Source: Deinococcus radiotolerans
GTDB taxonomy: Bacteria > Deinococcota > Deinococci > Deinococcales > Deinococcaceae
Assembly (NCBI RefSeq): GCF_014647435.1
Contig: NZ_BMPE01000001.1
Location: 620,001-684,000 of the forward strand
DNA length: 64,000 bases
Direction of reading: 5' to 3'
The translations under genes and the position numbers were made by a program. This document shows positions 27,947 to 37,900 of this stretch, piece after piece (position 1 is the stretch's first letter; the number at the start of each line of letters is the position of its first letter). Under the pieces are notes generated by a model. That model ran no database searches, was not told where the DNA came from, and worked only from the letters and a program-made list of their open reading frames with translations.

Positions 27947-30073
27947 ATGACGCGGCAGTTCAGAAAATCGGTGCTGGGCTGGTGGAACCGCTGGCCGCGT
28001 TCGCCGTTCGTGCGGCGGCCCGAGCCGTGGACGCTGAGGCGGTCGCTGCGGGCGGCGGGAGCGGGGGTGGGCCTGCTGACGCTGGGCATGCTGGGGCTGG
28101 GCGTGGCGGGCGCGCTGAGTACCGGGGCGCTGGGGCGGGTATGGAACCTGCGCTCGGAACTGCTGCCCATCGAGGTGCAGGACCGGCGCGGTGCGCCGCT
28201 GGGCGTGATTGACCACTGCCGCGAGGGGAACGCGGTGAATGCGGTGCCGTGCCGGGAGTCGCTGAGCGTGCCGCTGACGGGCGTCAGTGAGGCGTTCCTG
28301 CTGGCGTACGTGGCGAAGGAGGACGTGCGCTTCTTCTCGCATTCGGGCGTGGATCTGGGGCGCCTGCCGCGCGCCATGCTCAGTGGTGCGGGCGGCAGCA
28401 CGATCACGATGCAGCTGCTGAAGAACAGCGTGCTGGCCGGTCACTTCGATTACGACACGGACCGGCGTGGGCTGCTGCTGACCGTAACGCGCAAGGCGAC
28501 GGAGTTCGTGCTGGCGCCGCTGGTGACGTGGCGCTACGGGCGGCGCGAGGTGCTAGCGATGAGCGTGAACAGCCTCCCGTGGATCGGGATCGGGCAGCGA
28601 AAGGGCGTGTACGACGCGTCCAGAGCGGTGTTCGGGGTGGAACCGGCGGACCTGACGCTGGCGCAGAGTGCGTTCCTGGTGGGGCTGCTGCCCGCGCCGG
28701 GGCGGTATCTGGTGCAGGAGGACACGCCGCCGGAGACGGCCACGGCGCGCTTCCGCTGGATGCGCACGCAGCAGCTGGTGACGCTGAACATCCTGCGTTC
28801 GCACGGGCTGATCTCGGACGGGGCGTACGCGCAGGCGGTGGCCACGCCGGTGCAGCCGAGGTTGTGGCGGGTGGAGTACGCGGGCTCGGGTGCGGACCTG
28901 AGGGTGGTGGCGGCGGCCCGCAATCCGGAGTACGCGAACGAACCGGAGCCGGTGTGGGCCATGCAGGAGCTCGTGCGGCGCGAGTTGCGGCGGGCAGGGG
29001 TGGATCCCAAGCGGGTGGGGCGGGTGGTGCTGACCATCGACGCGCAGGCGCAGGCCGCGTTGACGCAGCGGGTGCAGGGTGAGGGCGCGACCGGCCCGCG
29101 CGCGGCGGGTGTCGCCGAGGGCGCGGCGGTCGTGGACGTGCGCGGGGGCGGGATCGTGGCGCTGGCGAGCAGCACGGGCGGCAGCCTGAGCAGCGATCCG
29201 GGGCGGCAGTGGGCGGCGTCGGCGCTGCGTCCGGTGGCGAGCACCGTGAAGCCCCTGCTGTACGCGCTGGCCTTCGGGGACGGCGTGACGCAGCTGACGG
29301 CCTTCCGCGACGGCGCGACGGGGTACGCCGGGCAGGCCATCCGGAACAACTCGGGCGGTTTCCTGAACCGCGCGGTGACGGTGCGCGAGGCGAACGCCCG
29401 CAGTCTGAACACCGTGGCGGTGCAGGTGGGCACACCCCGCGAGAAGGCGCTGCGGCGCACGCTGGAGGCGCTGGGATACCGGCAGGACCCGCAGAACACG
29501 TCGAGCGTGTCGCTGGGCACGTACCGCGCCGCGCCGCTGGACGTGGCCGCCGCGTACGCGTCGTTCGCGAACGGCGGGACGCGCTGCGAGCCTCACCTGC
29601 TGGCCGAGGTGTACGACCGCGCCGGGCGGCCCCTGTCCCTGCCGCGCCTGGACTGCGCGCCCCTGTGGGACGAGGTGGTCGCCTACGAGACCTTCGACCT
29701 GCTGACCGGCGCGGTGACGTCGAACGCGGGGCACGTGAAGTTCCTGCGGCCCACCGCATGGCAGCGGCTGTCCGGGAAGGCCATGCCGCTGGGCGCGAAG
29801 TCCGGCACGACCGACGACGTGAACGACACGTGGTGCGCCGCCGTGACGCCGCAGTACGCCATGGCAGTGTGGATCGGCGACCCGGACGGACGGCAGAGTG
29901 TCCCCGTGAACCTGTACCGCGATCAGGCGGCCTGCCGTGAGGTCGGGCTGCTGCGCGACCTGCCGCACGAACGCACGAGCGTCCCGGTGCCGCCGGGCAT
30001 CACGACCGTGGGTGGGGTGGCGGTGCCGCTGCCGGGCCTGAACCCCCGCAACCCCGCGCCGCCCGCACCCTGA
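27947..30073 (+). CDS. Class A penicillin-binding protein (transglycosylase/transpeptidase)
   Basis: Peptidoglycan synthase of 708 aa anchored by one helix (about residues 36-58). The GT51 domain shows 'KEDVRFFSHSGVD' near 124 and 'GGSTITMQLLKN' near 148 (Met where the second Gln of GGSTITQQ is usual). The transpeptidase domain has the acyl-enzyme Ser in 'STVK' (about 430), 'SLN' (about 485) and 'KSGT' (about 617). GGAG is six bases before ATG, inside a possible hairpin. The Pro-rich C-terminus is short. It is followed by a VWA/membrane gene pair, hinting at an envelope role for those genes. Confidence 0.93.
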   Translation: MTRQFRKSVLGWWNRWPRSPFVRRPEPWTLRRSLRAAGAGVGLLTLGMLGLGVAGALSTGALGRVWNLRSELLPIEVQDRRGAPLGVIDHCREGNAVNAVPCRESLSVPLTGVSEAFLLAYVAKEDVRFFSHSGVDLGRLPRAMLSGAGGSTITMQLLKNSVLAGHFDYDTDRRGLLLTVTRKATEFVLAPLVTWRYGRREVLAMSVNSLPWIGIGQRKGVYDASRAVFGVEPADLTLAQSAFLVGLLPAPGRYLVQEDTPPETATARFRWMRTQQLVTLNILRSHGLISDGAYAQAVATPVQPRLWRVEYAGSGADLRVVAAARNPEYANEPEPVWAMQELVRRELRRAGVDPKRVGRVVLTIDAQAQAALTQRVQGEGATGPRAAGVAEGAAVVDVRGGGIVALASSTGGSLSSDPGRQWAASALRPVASTVKPLLYALAFGDGVTQLTAFRDGATGYAGQAIRNNSGGFLNRAVTVREANARSLNTVAVQVGTPREKALRRTLEALGYRQDPQNTSSVSLGTYRAAPLDVAAAYASFANGGTRCEPHLLAEVYDRAGRPLSLPRLDCAPLWDEVVAYETFDLLTGAVTSNAGHVKFLRPTAWQRLSGKAMPLGAKSGTTDDVNDTWCAAVTPQYAMAVWIGDPDGRQSVPVNLYRDQAACREVGLLRDLPHERTSVPVPPGITTVGGVAVPLPGLNPRNPAPPAP

Positions 30074-30112
30074 GCCCCCCTCATTTCCCCTTTCCAGACT
30101 TCCGAGGTGACC

Positions 30113-30811
30113 ATGCCCTTCCCAATGATCGTTCCTGCCTTCCTGTCCACCCTGCTGCCTGCGCCGATGAGCGCCTCGACCCTGCTGGGGCTGTCCACGC
30201 CGCCACTGCACCTGACGGTCGCGGTGGACATGACCGGCAGCAGCAAGAACCCGGCGTTCAAGTACGCGGATCAGGCGCGGCTGCTCTCGCAGAGCGTCCT
30301 GCTGAACCAGCTGCGCTCCGGGGACACGGTCACGCTGCTGCGCATCTGCGACGGCGTGCAGACCGTCGCGGACTTCACCTTCCAGTCGAAGAACGGCGCG
30401 CGGCTGGGCAAGGCCGACATCCTGCGCTACACGGCAGCCCTCACGAAACCCTGCACCGGGAAGGGCAGCGCGATCACGGCGGGCGTGCAGCAGGCCGTGA
30501 AGCGGGGCGCGCAGACGAAAGGTGTCGGGGACGTGACGGTGCTGTTCACCGACGGCGCGCTGCTGGACGACCCGAAGCGCGCCTCGCTGGGCGCGGCGGT
30601 GAAGGGTTTCCTGGGCGCGAAGGACACCCGGCTGCTGTTCGTGGCGGGCCTGAGCCCCGAGGCGGGCGCGGGCGGCGTGTCCGTCCGGGACTCGTTCGTG
30701 AAGGCGCTGGGCGGCAGTTCCGCCGACAAGCGGGTGCTGCTGGCGGGCGCGTACGACCTGTCGAACGTGTACCCGACGTTCGCGGCGCAGGTGAAGGCGG
30801 CCCGCCGATGA
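30113..30811 (+). CDS. VWA-like protein, probably exported
   Basis: A 232-aa protein with a hydrophobic N-terminus that could be a signal peptide or anchor (about residues 1-28). A von Willebrand A-like fold follows: the metal-site motif appears as 'VAVDMTGSSKNP' (about 36-47), a mid Thr region as 'CTGKGSAITAGVQQAV', and 'VTVLFTDGALLDDP' as the later Asp strand. ATG 30113 has GAGGTGA just upstream. It overlaps the following gene by ATGA, so both are made together. The partner or ligand is unknown. Confidence 0.75.
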   Translation: MPFPMIVPAFLSTLLPAPMSASTLLGLSTPPLHLTVAVDMTGSSKNPAFKYADQARLLSQSVLLNQLRSGDTVTLLRICDGVQTVADFTFQSKNGARLGKADILRYTAALTKPCTGKGSAITAGVQQAVKRGAQTKGVGDVTVLFTDGALLDDPKRASLGAAVKGFLGAKDTRLLFVAGLSPEAGAGGVSVRDSFVKALGGSSADKRVLLAGAYDLSNVYPTFAAQVKAARR

Positions 30812-32358
30812 CCGACCGCACGCCTGATCTGCCGAACGACGGGGAGATTCGTCCCCTCTCGCGCGTGACGCTCAGCGGACCGGACCTGAGTACCGTGAAC
30901 CTCGAATTCGAGGACGGCGCGCATGAACGGCGTGGGGACACGCAGCAGGTGATCGTGCCGCCCTTCCCCGAGGAGCCGCAGGTCGAGGCGGAGGTAGCGC
31001 CCTTCACCTCCCTCGCCGACGAGCCGTTCGATCCGGCGCGCTACGAGGCCGCGCTGCCCGTCCCTGATCCGCTGGCCGCCGAGGCGTTCATGGCGGTGCT
31101 GACGCCCGCGCACTTCGGCGAGCTGCTGGGCGACCTGAGCGGTGAGTTGCAACTCGTGCGGGACGAGGCGGCCCGGGCGGCGCTGACGTCGCGCTCGCGG
31201 CTGTTGCGGCTGAACGTGGAGCAGTACCGCGTGAACTTCGAGCTGGCCCGCACGACCCTGAACCGTGTGCTGGCCGAGACGGGCGTGGGCGTGCGGACGT
31301 CCTGGGCGCGGCAGCAGGAGCACCTGAACTTCATGAACGCCGCGAGCAGCGGCGTGGAACGCGCCTACGAGCAGGCGACCGAGGCGATCGAGCAGGCCCG
31401 CGCGGCGCGCTTCGAGGCGCTGGCGCAGGCGGGCGTGCGGCCCGACACGGTCACCGCCGAGGATTTCTACACGCAGCAGGCGCTGGCCCAGCTGGCGGCC
31501 GAGGGGCACGCGGTGCGGCCGCCCGAGCAGAAGAGCGGCAGCAAGCGGGTGTTCAATGCCTTCGCGGTGTTCAGTAAGTTCTTCGTGGGGCTGATCAGCG
31601 GCGTGAGCATCAATCTGCTGTTCAACCCGGAGTCGCGGCTGTACCTGACGCTGATCGCGCTGACGGCGGGGGTGATGTTCAGCGTGTTGCTGCTGTGGCT
31701 GGTGGATGAACTGTCGTACCGCGCGAAGCTGGCCGCCAGCACGCCGGGCATGAGCCGCCCCGTGAACTACGTGCTGGGCATCGTGGCGGTGACGCTGCTG
31801 TACCTGGGGGTGGAGGGGTTCCTGAACTGGGACGGCATCCTGCGGACCACGCAGGAGATCGCCGCGAACGCCGCGCAGCAGGGCCAGCTGACGGACCTGA
31901 GTGCCGCGCCGGACGGGCCGGTCACGCCGGAGCACTGGTCGCTGCTGGTGTTCACGTTGGCGCTGGTGGGCATGGCGGCGGGCGCCGCGCTGATTCAGGG
32001 CCGCGAGCGGGCGCGTGGGGTGCTGGAGCGCGAGCGGCTCACGGCGCGCGTTTCGGCGCTGAAGGCAGGTGGCACGTGGCACGAGGTGGCCCGCGCGACC
32101 GATCTGGTCACGTACCTGGAGGCGGCGCGCGACCGGCTGGCCCCGCCGCGTGACGTGACGAGTCCGGATCACGCGCGTCTGAACGAGCGGGTGCTGAGTC
32201 ACTGGGAGTCCGAGCGGGACGGTCAGGTGCAGGCGGTGACGGGCGCGCTGGTGCGTGAGGCGCGGGCGCTGCACGAGACGCTGGAGGAGTTCGCGGCGCA
32301 GGTGCAGGCGGCGCGCTTTCCGCAGCGCCGGGCCGGGTGGCGGGGTCTGCTGGGCTGA
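30808..32358 (+). CDS. Multi-pass membrane protein of unknown function
   Basis: A 516-aa protein. The N-terminal third is acidic and soluble (about residues 1-245) with a helical, coiled-coil-like portion (about 110-225). Four hydrophobic helices follow at about 250-272, 275-300, 312-332 and 375-395. The C-terminal 120 residues are charged and helical. It is translationally coupled to the VWA-like gene (ATGA). The pair may form an envelope sensor or stress module. I recognise no family. Confidence 0.7.
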   Translation: MTDRTPDLPNDGEIRPLSRVTLSGPDLSTVNLEFEDGAHERRGDTQQVIVPPFPEEPQVEAEVAPFTSLADEPFDPARYEAALPVPDPLAAEAFMAVLTPAHFGELLGDLSGELQLVRDEAARAALTSRSRLLRLNVEQYRVNFELARTTLNRVLAETGVGVRTSWARQQEHLNFMNAASSGVERAYEQATEAIEQARAARFEALAQAGVRPDTVTAEDFYTQQALAQLAAEGHAVRPPEQKSGSKRVFNAFAVFSKFFVGLISGVSINLLFNPESRLYLTLIALTAGVMFSVLLLWLVDELSYRAKLAASTPGMSRPVNYVLGIVAVTLLYLGVEGFLNWDGILRTTQEIAANAAQQGQLTDLSAAPDGPVTPEHWSLLVFTLALVGMAAGAALIQGRERARGVLERERLTARVSALKAGGTWHEVARATDLVTYLEAARDRLAPPRDVTSPDHARLNERVLSHWESERDGQVQAVTGALVREARALHETLEEFAAQVQAARFPQRRAGWRGLLG

Positions 32359-32428
32359 ACGGCAGCGGGCAGCAGGGAGAGGTTGGGGGCGAATCCCACC
32401 TCTCCTCTTTTTGTGACTAGAGTCTCAA

Positions 32429-32446
32429 TTAATAGTTCAATGTTAA
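32429..32446 (+). promoter_or_regulatory. AT-rich imperfect palindrome, candidate MarR-type operator
   Basis: TTAATAGTTCAATGTTAA is palindromic at six of nine pairs and lies in an AT island (32411-32453) just before the ribosome site of the dioxygenase-esterase gene. In Bacillus the homologous mhq genes are controlled by a MarR regulator. The match here is suggestive only. Confidence 0.35.
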
Positions 32447-32460
32447 GTAATATGGAGGAC

Positions 32461-34119
32461 ATGACGACCTTCTCCCCCGCTCCCGGCACCAGCCCCGTCC
32501 AGGGTCTGCACCACGTCACCGTCATGGCCAGCGACCCGCAGCGCAACCTCGACTTCTACACCCAGGTGCTGGGCCAGCGGCTGGTGAAGGTCACCGTGAA
32601 CTTCGACGACCCCGGCACGTACCACTTCTACTACGGCGACCAGACCGGGCAGCCCGGCACGGTCATGACCCACTTCCCCTGGCCCGGCGCGAAACGCGGC
32701 GAACGCGGCAACGGCGAGGTCGTCGCCACCGCGTACAGCGCCCCCACCGGCTCGCTGGGCTACTGGCGGGAGCGGCTGGCCGCGCACGCGCTGACGGTCA
32801 CCGAGAGCACCCGCTTCGGGCAGCCCGCGCTGACCTTCGAGGACCCGGACGGCACCTGGGTGGAACTGGTGTTCGAGGACGGACAGGCCGTGCAGCCCTG
32901 GCCCGCTTCCCCGGTGGACGCCGCGCATGAACTGCGGGGCTTCCACTCGGTGACCGCCTGGGTGCGCGACACCGACGCCGTGAGGCAGTTGCTGGTGGGC
33001 CAGCTGGGCTTCACGGAAGTCGGCAGCGAACCCGACGCCGAGGGGATGCGCACCCGCTTCCGGGGCAGTGGCGACGGCGTGGGCCTGTTCGTGGACGCCG
33101 TGGAACGCCCCGGCAAACCGCGCGGGCACTTCGGGGCGGGCAGCATCCACCACGTGGCGCTGCGCACCCGCGACGACGCCGAGCAGGAGGCGTACATGAC
33201 TAGCCTGACCGGCGCCGGGTACCGCCCCACGCCCGTGCAGGACCGGCAGTACTTCCACTCGATCTACTTCCGTGAACCGAACGGCGTGCTGTTCGAGATC
33301 GCCACCGACGCGCCCGGCTTCCCCGACGACGAGCCCGTGGCGGAACTGGGCCGGCACCTGAAACTCCCCGCGTGGTTCGAGGGCCAGCGGGCGCAGATCG
33401 AGGCGCACGTGCCGCGCATCGTCAGCCGCGAGTACGGCGTGACCATCGGCCAGCGCGACCTCGGGGCCGCCGCACCCGATGCCACCCCCGAGGACGAAGG
33501 CACGGGCGTGCAGGTCTTCACGGCGGGCCGCGCCCTGGACGACGCCCGCGTGGCGATGGTCCTGCTGCACGGGCGGGGCGGCACGGCGCGCGACATCCTC
33601 TCGCTGGAACGCGACTTCAACCTGAGCGCCTTCACGTACCTCGCCCCGCAGGCCGAGGGGAACACCTGGTATCCCCTGTCGTTCCTGGCGCCGGTCGAGC
33701 AGAACCAGCCGCACCTGGACCGCGCGCTGGGCACCGTGGACGCCATGATGGGCGAACTGGCCGCGCGCGGCATCCCCGCCGAGCGGGTCGTGCTGGGCGG
33801 CTTCAGCCAGGGCGCGTGCCTCGCGCTGGAATACGCCAGCCGCGCGCAGCGTAAACCCGGCGCGGTGGTCGCCTTCAGCGGCGGCCTGATCACCCTGGAC
33901 CAGGACAGCGCGTTCCCGGGCACGCCCGTGTTCATGGGTGTTGATCCGCGCGACGGCCACATCCCCCTCGCCCGCTTCGAGGAGACCGCCGCGCAGCTGC
34001 GCGAACGGGGTGCGACAGTGGACGCCCGGGTCATCCCCGGCCTGGGCCACACCATCAACGCGGACGAACTGGACGCCGCGCGGGCCGTCATGCAGGGGAT
34101 CGCTGGCGCGTTGAGTTGA
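32461..34119 (+). CDS. Fusion: ring-cleaving dioxygenase (glyoxalase fold) plus carboxylesterase
   Basis: A single 552-aa chain. Residues about 1-310 hold two vicinal-oxygen-chelate modules like MhqO: 'LHHVTVMASD', 'FHSVTAWVRD', 'SIHHVALRT' and 'GVLFEIATD' provide candidate His/Glu metal ligands. Residues about 345-552 are an MhqD-like carboxylesterase with 'VLLHGRGGTARD', nucleophile 'GGFSQGA' (about 446), Asp in 'GVDPRDGHIP' and His in 'GLGHT' (about 526). There is no stop or frameshift between them. GGAGG lies before ATG 32461. In Firmicutes these are separate genes for quinone and electrophile detoxification. Confidence 0.9.
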   Translation: MTTFSPAPGTSPVQGLHHVTVMASDPQRNLDFYTQVLGQRLVKVTVNFDDPGTYHFYYGDQTGQPGTVMTHFPWPGAKRGERGNGEVVATAYSAPTGSLGYWRERLAAHALTVTESTRFGQPALTFEDPDGTWVELVFEDGQAVQPWPASPVDAAHELRGFHSVTAWVRDTDAVRQLLVGQLGFTEVGSEPDAEGMRTRFRGSGDGVGLFVDAVERPGKPRGHFGAGSIHHVALRTRDDAEQEAYMTSLTGAGYRPTPVQDRQYFHSIYFREPNGVLFEIATDAPGFPDDEPVAELGRHLKLPAWFEGQRAQIEAHVPRIVSREYGVTIGQRDLGAAAPDATPEDEGTGVQVFTAGRALDDARVAMVLLHGRGGTARDILSLERDFNLSAFTYLAPQAEGNTWYPLSFLAPVEQNQPHLDRALGTVDAMMGELAARGIPAERVVLGGFSQGACLALEYASRAQRKPGAVVAFSGGLITLDQDSAFPGTPVFMGVDPRDGHIPLARFEETAAQLRERGATVDARVIPGLGHTINADELDAARAVMQGIAGALS

Positions 34120-34122
34120 TGG

Positions 34123-34178
34123 TTAATAGGTGCTGGTTGATGGAAAACATCCCTTCTCTATCAACCAGCACCTATTAA
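34123..34178. terminator. 19-bp hairpin with GGTTGAT core, bidirectional
   Basis: TTAATAGGTGCTGGTTGAT (34123-34141) pairs perfectly with 34160-34178. It occupies the 63-base gap between two convergent genes. On the plus strand ACTTTCT follows. The core GGTTGAT/ATCAACC is shared with repeats at 26.1 and 61.9 kb. Confidence 0.8.
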
Positions 34179-34182
34179 CTTT

Positions 34183-34884
34183 CTACCTGAGGCGCGTAGC
34201 GACGAACACTGGCATGGCGTCCGGGCCCTCGAAGCCGGGGGTCAGGGCGCGCAGGGTGAAGAGGGCGCGGTTGCCCTGGACGTCTACCCGCTCTAGCGTG
34301 TAGCGGGTGGCGCAGGCGCGCGCAGCGGGCAGGGTGCGGTCACGCCAGACCTCCTGACCATTCACGGTCAGCCGGACTCCAGCCGGGCTCTCGCCGGGAG
34401 GGAGCATCTCCGGGTACGGGCAGCGTCCGGGCAGACGCACCACGTCCAGCTGCACCGGGACGCGGCGCGACCACAGGGGCACGGCGGTCACCTGACGCTG
34501 CCCGGCCCGCATGCCGTCCTGCCAGCGGGGGTAGGGCGCCGGGTCCGCCCGCTGGTAACGCGGTGTGGACAGCGGGCGCGTGGTGAACGGCGCGACCGCG
34601 GCGCGCGTGGCGGGCGTGGTCAGCAGGGCGTTTAGCACCCCCATCGGATGGGCGTCGGCGGTGCGGGCCGCCTGGTACGTGACGCGCCCGGTGCGGGTGT
34701 CCAGCACGGTCACCTGCGCATGCCCGAAGCCGCTGCCGTCGCGTTCGCCGGTCACGACGGTCATCACCTGCGCGCCGTCCGCGCTGAAACGCACCTGCGT
34801 GACGGGCAGGCGTTCGTTCGCTCCGGCCAGACCGGTCAGGCTCAGGCCACCCAGGGCCATCAGAAGCGGGAGGAGTCGGCGCAT
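34183..34884 (-). CDS. Secreted protein, unknown (DUF2259-like style)
   Basis: A 233-aa protein with a signal peptide ([13 protein letters not shown]..., cleavage near LAGANE). The mature part begins with a beta-propeller-like strand '[20 protein letters not shown]'. It ends with '[16 protein letters not shown]' and '[20 protein letters not shown]', a pattern I associate with predicted secreted DUF2259 proteins. GGGAGGAG lies upstream of ATG 34884. It starts 41 bases after malG on the same strand and may be transcribed with it, although a TACGGT box six bases before the ATG suggests its own start. Confidence 0.6.
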   Translation of the reverse strand: MRRLLPLLMALGGLSLTGLAGANERLPVTQVRFSADGAQVMTVVTGERDGSGFGHAQVTVLDTRTGRVTYQAARTADAHPMGVLNALLTTPATRAAVAPFTTRPLSTPRYQRADPAPYPRWQDGMRAGQRQVTAVPLWSRRVPVQLDVVRLPGRCPYPEMLPPGESPAGVRLTVNGQEVWRDRTLPAARACATRYTLERVDVQGNRALFTLRALTPGFEGPDAMPVFVATRLR

Positions 34885-34925
34885 ACGTGCACCGTACTCC
34901 TCCCGCGCCTGCGGCGTGAAGGGCG

Positions 34926-36296
34926 TTACTCCTTGACGCCCCCGGCGACGGCGCCGCCCACGAAGAAGTTCTGGAAGCCGTAGAACAGGCCCACAATGGG
35001 CAGGGCTCCCAGCGTGGCGGCGGCGGCGAACACGCCCCACTTGGTGCTGAACTGGCCGCTGGTGAACGAGCGCAGCATCACGCCGACCGTCCAGTGCTCC
35101 ACGCCGGTCATCAGGATGCTGGCCAGGATGAACTCGGCGTACGTGCCGATGAACTGGTTCAGGAAGATGAACACCAGCATCCCGCGCGACAGGGGCAGCA
35201 CGACGCGCGTGAAGGTCTGCCAGCGGGTCGCGCCGTCCACCATCGCCGCTTCCTCCAGGGACTCGGGGAGGCTTTCCACGTAGCCCTTGAAGATCCAGGT
35301 GTTGAAGGCGATCGCGCCGCCGGAGTACGCCAGGATCAGCCCGGCGAAGGTGTTGCCCAGGCCCAGGTCGGTCAGGAGTTTGAACACGGCGACCAGGGCC
35401 AGGAACACCGGGAACATCTGGATGAAGATGAAGAACAGCAGCATCTGGAAGCGGCCGGGGAAGCGCAGGCGCGCCATGGCGTACCCGGCGGTGGTGGACA
35501 GCAGGATGGCCAGCACGCCGGTCAAGCCGGAGACGAGCAGGGTGTTACGCACGGAGAGCAGGAACTTGCTCTCGTTGCTGCCGCCCGTGAACTGCGCCGG
35601 CCCCATGAAGATGACCAGCACGGCCAGCGCCGCCACGAGGATCCGCAGGCCCCAGGCGCGAACGTTCGCCAGCGCGTCAGTGTCGCGCCCGACCTTGCTG
35701 ATGATCAGCGAGATCAGCACGCCAGCCAACGCCGCGCCGCCGATCACAGCGAGCAGCAGCTGCCACGCGGGCACGGTGACGCCCTCGAACAGCTTGGCGA
35801 AGTTCTCCAGGTTCAGCTGCTTCAGGTCGGGCAGCAGGCCGGTCTTGTAGAAGATGTTCGGGTTCCCGAAGTCCGGGAAGGCAAAGAGGCTGTTGCGCGG
35901 GTCGAACGCGGCGATCAGCACGTAGAACAGCGGGTAGATGGCGATCAGCACGACCAGCATCAGGAACAGGTGGGTCAGCTGGTCACCCAGCACGGCGGCG
36001 TAGCTGATGCGGCGGCCCGTGCGGGCCATGCCGATCCGCTGCCCCAGCAGGCTGGTCAGGGCCAGCACGCCGCTGGCGGCCACCAGGAACAGCAGGAAGC
36101 GCACCCAGCCGCGGTCCACGTAGAAGATCGAGAAGCTCTTCTGCTTGTCCTTGAGGCTGTCCACCAGCGCGTAGCCCAGCCAGCCGAGCAGCGCCAGGAT
36201 GGCCACGCCGATAATCCAGGGCAGCGCCTTCTGAATGGCGGAGGGTTCGCGGTGCACGTACCCGCCGGGCGGGAGGTCGCGGGGGGCGGTGGTCAT
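34926..36296 (-). CDS. malG: Maltose/maltodextrin ABC permease MalG-type
   Basis: Inner-membrane permease of 456 aa, much longer than E. coli MalG (296). The extra length is N-terminal: about 170 residues with additional hydrophobic helices precede the canonical domain. The ATPase-contact EAA loop reads '[20 protein letters not shown]', near residue 365. The C-terminal '[28 protein letters not shown]' is typical. ATG at 36296 overlaps malF (ATGA). It needs an ATPase encoded elsewhere (MsiK-like), as none is in this cluster. Confidence 0.9.
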   Translation of the reverse strand: MTTAPRDLPPGGYVHREPSAIQKALPWIIGVAILALLGWLGYALVDSLKDKQKSFSIFYVDRGWVRFLLFLVAASGVLALTSLLGQRIGMARTGRRISYAAVLGDQLTHLFLMLVVLIAIYPLFYVLIAAFDPRNSLFAFPDFGNPNIFYKTGLLPDLKQLNLENFAKLFEGVTVPAWQLLLAVIGGAALAGVLISLIISKVGRDTDALANVRAWGLRILVAALAVLVIFMGPAQFTGGSNESKFLLSVRNTLLVSGLTGVLAILLSTTAGYAMARLRFPGRFQMLLFFIFIQMFPVFLALVAVFKLLTDLGLGNTFAGLILAYSGGAIAFNTWIFKGYVESLPESLEEAAMVDGATRWQTFTRVVLPLSRGMLVFIFLNQFIGTYAEFILASILMTGVEHWTVGVMLRSFTSGQFSTKWGVFAAAATLGALPIVGLFYGFQNFFVGGAVAGGVKE

Positions 36297-37687
36297 TTGC
36301 GGGCCTCCTCGAACACGCCGGCAGCTTTGAAGTTCACGATGCTGATGGCCAGGGTCAGGAAGAAGATGATCAGCGCGATGGCGCTGGCCAGCGCGAAGTT
36401 CTGCCCGCCGGCCGACACGAACGCGGTGTTGTACCCCCACGAGAGCAGGATGTCCGTGCTCTGCGCGGTGCTCTCGCGTCCTTCCTGGGCGGGACCCCCG
36501 GCCGTGAGCAGGTAGATGATCCCGAAGTTGTTGAAGTTGAACGCGAAGCCTGACAGCAGGATCGGCGTGAACGAGTTGCGCAGCAGCGGCAGGGTGATCC
36601 CGGTGATCTGCTGCCAGCGGCTGGCGCCGTCAATCTCGGCCGCCTCGTACAGGTCGTCGTTGATGGTGCTCAGGGCGCTGATGGTGGCGGTCATCATGTA
36701 CGGGAAGCCCAGCCACAGGTTCACCATGAGGATGCTGACCTTCGCCCACAGCGGGTCATTCAGCCAGGGAATCGCCACGATGCCCAGCAGGCCCAGGGTC
36801 TTGTTGACGATTCCGAACTGCTGGTTGAACAGCGCGACCCACATCTGCACGCTGATGACGGTGGGAATCGCCCACGGCAGGAACAGCAGCGTGCGGTAGA
36901 CGTTGCGGCCCTTGAGGCGTTTGTTGTACAGCAGGATGCCCAGGATCAGGCCCGCCAGGGCGTTCAGGACGATGGTGCTGAAGGCGAACGTGACCGTCCA
37001 GAGGAACACGGGCCACAGGGCGCGGCTGGCCTTGCTGAAGATCTCCTGGAAGTTCGCTAGGCCCACGTAGCTGATGCGGTTGATGCGGGTGGCCTGCGTG
37101 ACCTTCACGGCGGCCGGCGCGGGGGCGGCCAGCGTGAAGGTCCTGTCCTGCGCGGAGGCGACCTTCACGCGGTAGGGCACGCTGGCGTCCTCGTCGTACA
37201 GGACCATGGTGGCCCCGGCGCAGTTCGTGGCGCTGCAGTTCAGGTAGGCCTGCGCGGTGCTGTCCAGGCCGGGCAGCGTGACCTGCGTGCGGTCGGCGTT
37301 GAGGGTCGCGTCCTGCCGGGCGGCGCTGTCGGGGTTGCCGCTGTTCTGGCCGCTGTAGTTGGTGAAGGCGTAGTTCACGGTGAGCACGACGGGCAGCACC
37401 GTGAAGGCCAGGATGAACACCAGGGCGGGCAGCAGGTAGAACCAGTTTGTGAGCCACGGGAAGGTGCGCAGGGTGAGTGGCGCGAGGATCACCAGGGCCA
37501 GCAGGGTCCAGACGAGCAGCAGGTAGGCGGGCGCGCCGGGAATGACCTGCGCGGTTACGGAGGCCAGAAGCCAGCCGATCAGGACGGAGGCGCCCAGCAG
37601 GGCCGCGAGAATCAGGATGGCCGTGAGGATGCCGCGGGTGCCCTGTGGGGGCACGGCGCGGGTGCGGGGTGAGGCGAGGGCTGTCAT
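36293..37687 (-). CDS. malF: Maltose/maltodextrin ABC permease MalF-type
   Basis: Inner-membrane permease of 464 aa. Two N-terminal helices (about 18-45 and 55-75) are followed by the third helix and a periplasmic loop (about 115-210). The loop corresponds to MalF P2, which touches the binding protein; two Cys in '[10 protein letters not shown]' may form a disulfide there. The EAA loop is '[20 protein letters not shown]' near residue 350. It begins 213 bases after malE; that gap shows only GC-rich leader and no gene. Confidence 0.92.
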   Translation of the reverse strand: MTALASPRTRAVPPQGTRGILTAILILAALLGASVLIGWLLASVTAQVIPGAPAYLLLVWTLLALVILAPLTLRTFPWLTNWFYLLPALVFILAFTVLPVVLTVNYAFTNYSGQNSGNPDSAARQDATLNADRTQVTLPGLDSTAQAYLNCSATNCAGATMVLYDEDASVPYRVKVASAQDRTFTLAAPAPAAVKVTQATRINRISYVGLANFQEIFSKASRALWPVFLWTVTFAFSTIVLNALAGLILGILLYNKRLKGRNVYRTLLFLPWAIPTVISVQMWVALFNQQFGIVNKTLGLLGIVAIPWLNDPLWAKVSILMVNLWLGFPYMMTATISALSTINDDLYEAAEIDGASRWQQITGITLPLLRNSFTPILLSGFAFNFNNFGIIYLLTAGGPAQEGRESTAQSTDILLSWGYNTAFVSAGGQNFALASAIALIIFFLTLAISIVNFKAAGVFEEARK

Positions 37688-37900
37688 TGGGGTCCGTGGC
37701 CTCCAGTCAGGTGGGGTGCGGGCCGCTGGGCGCGGCGGGCAGCGGGGATCATCAGGTTCGGGTCAGCTTCCGGGCTGGACCGCGCGGGGTACACAGGCAG
37801 AGACGCGGGGGACGGCCGCCCTGATGGGCGGGTCCCTCCGCGTCGAGTCTGGCCCGGTTGGGGCGAGGTTGTGGTCATGCTCGCCCCACCTCCGGTTGGT

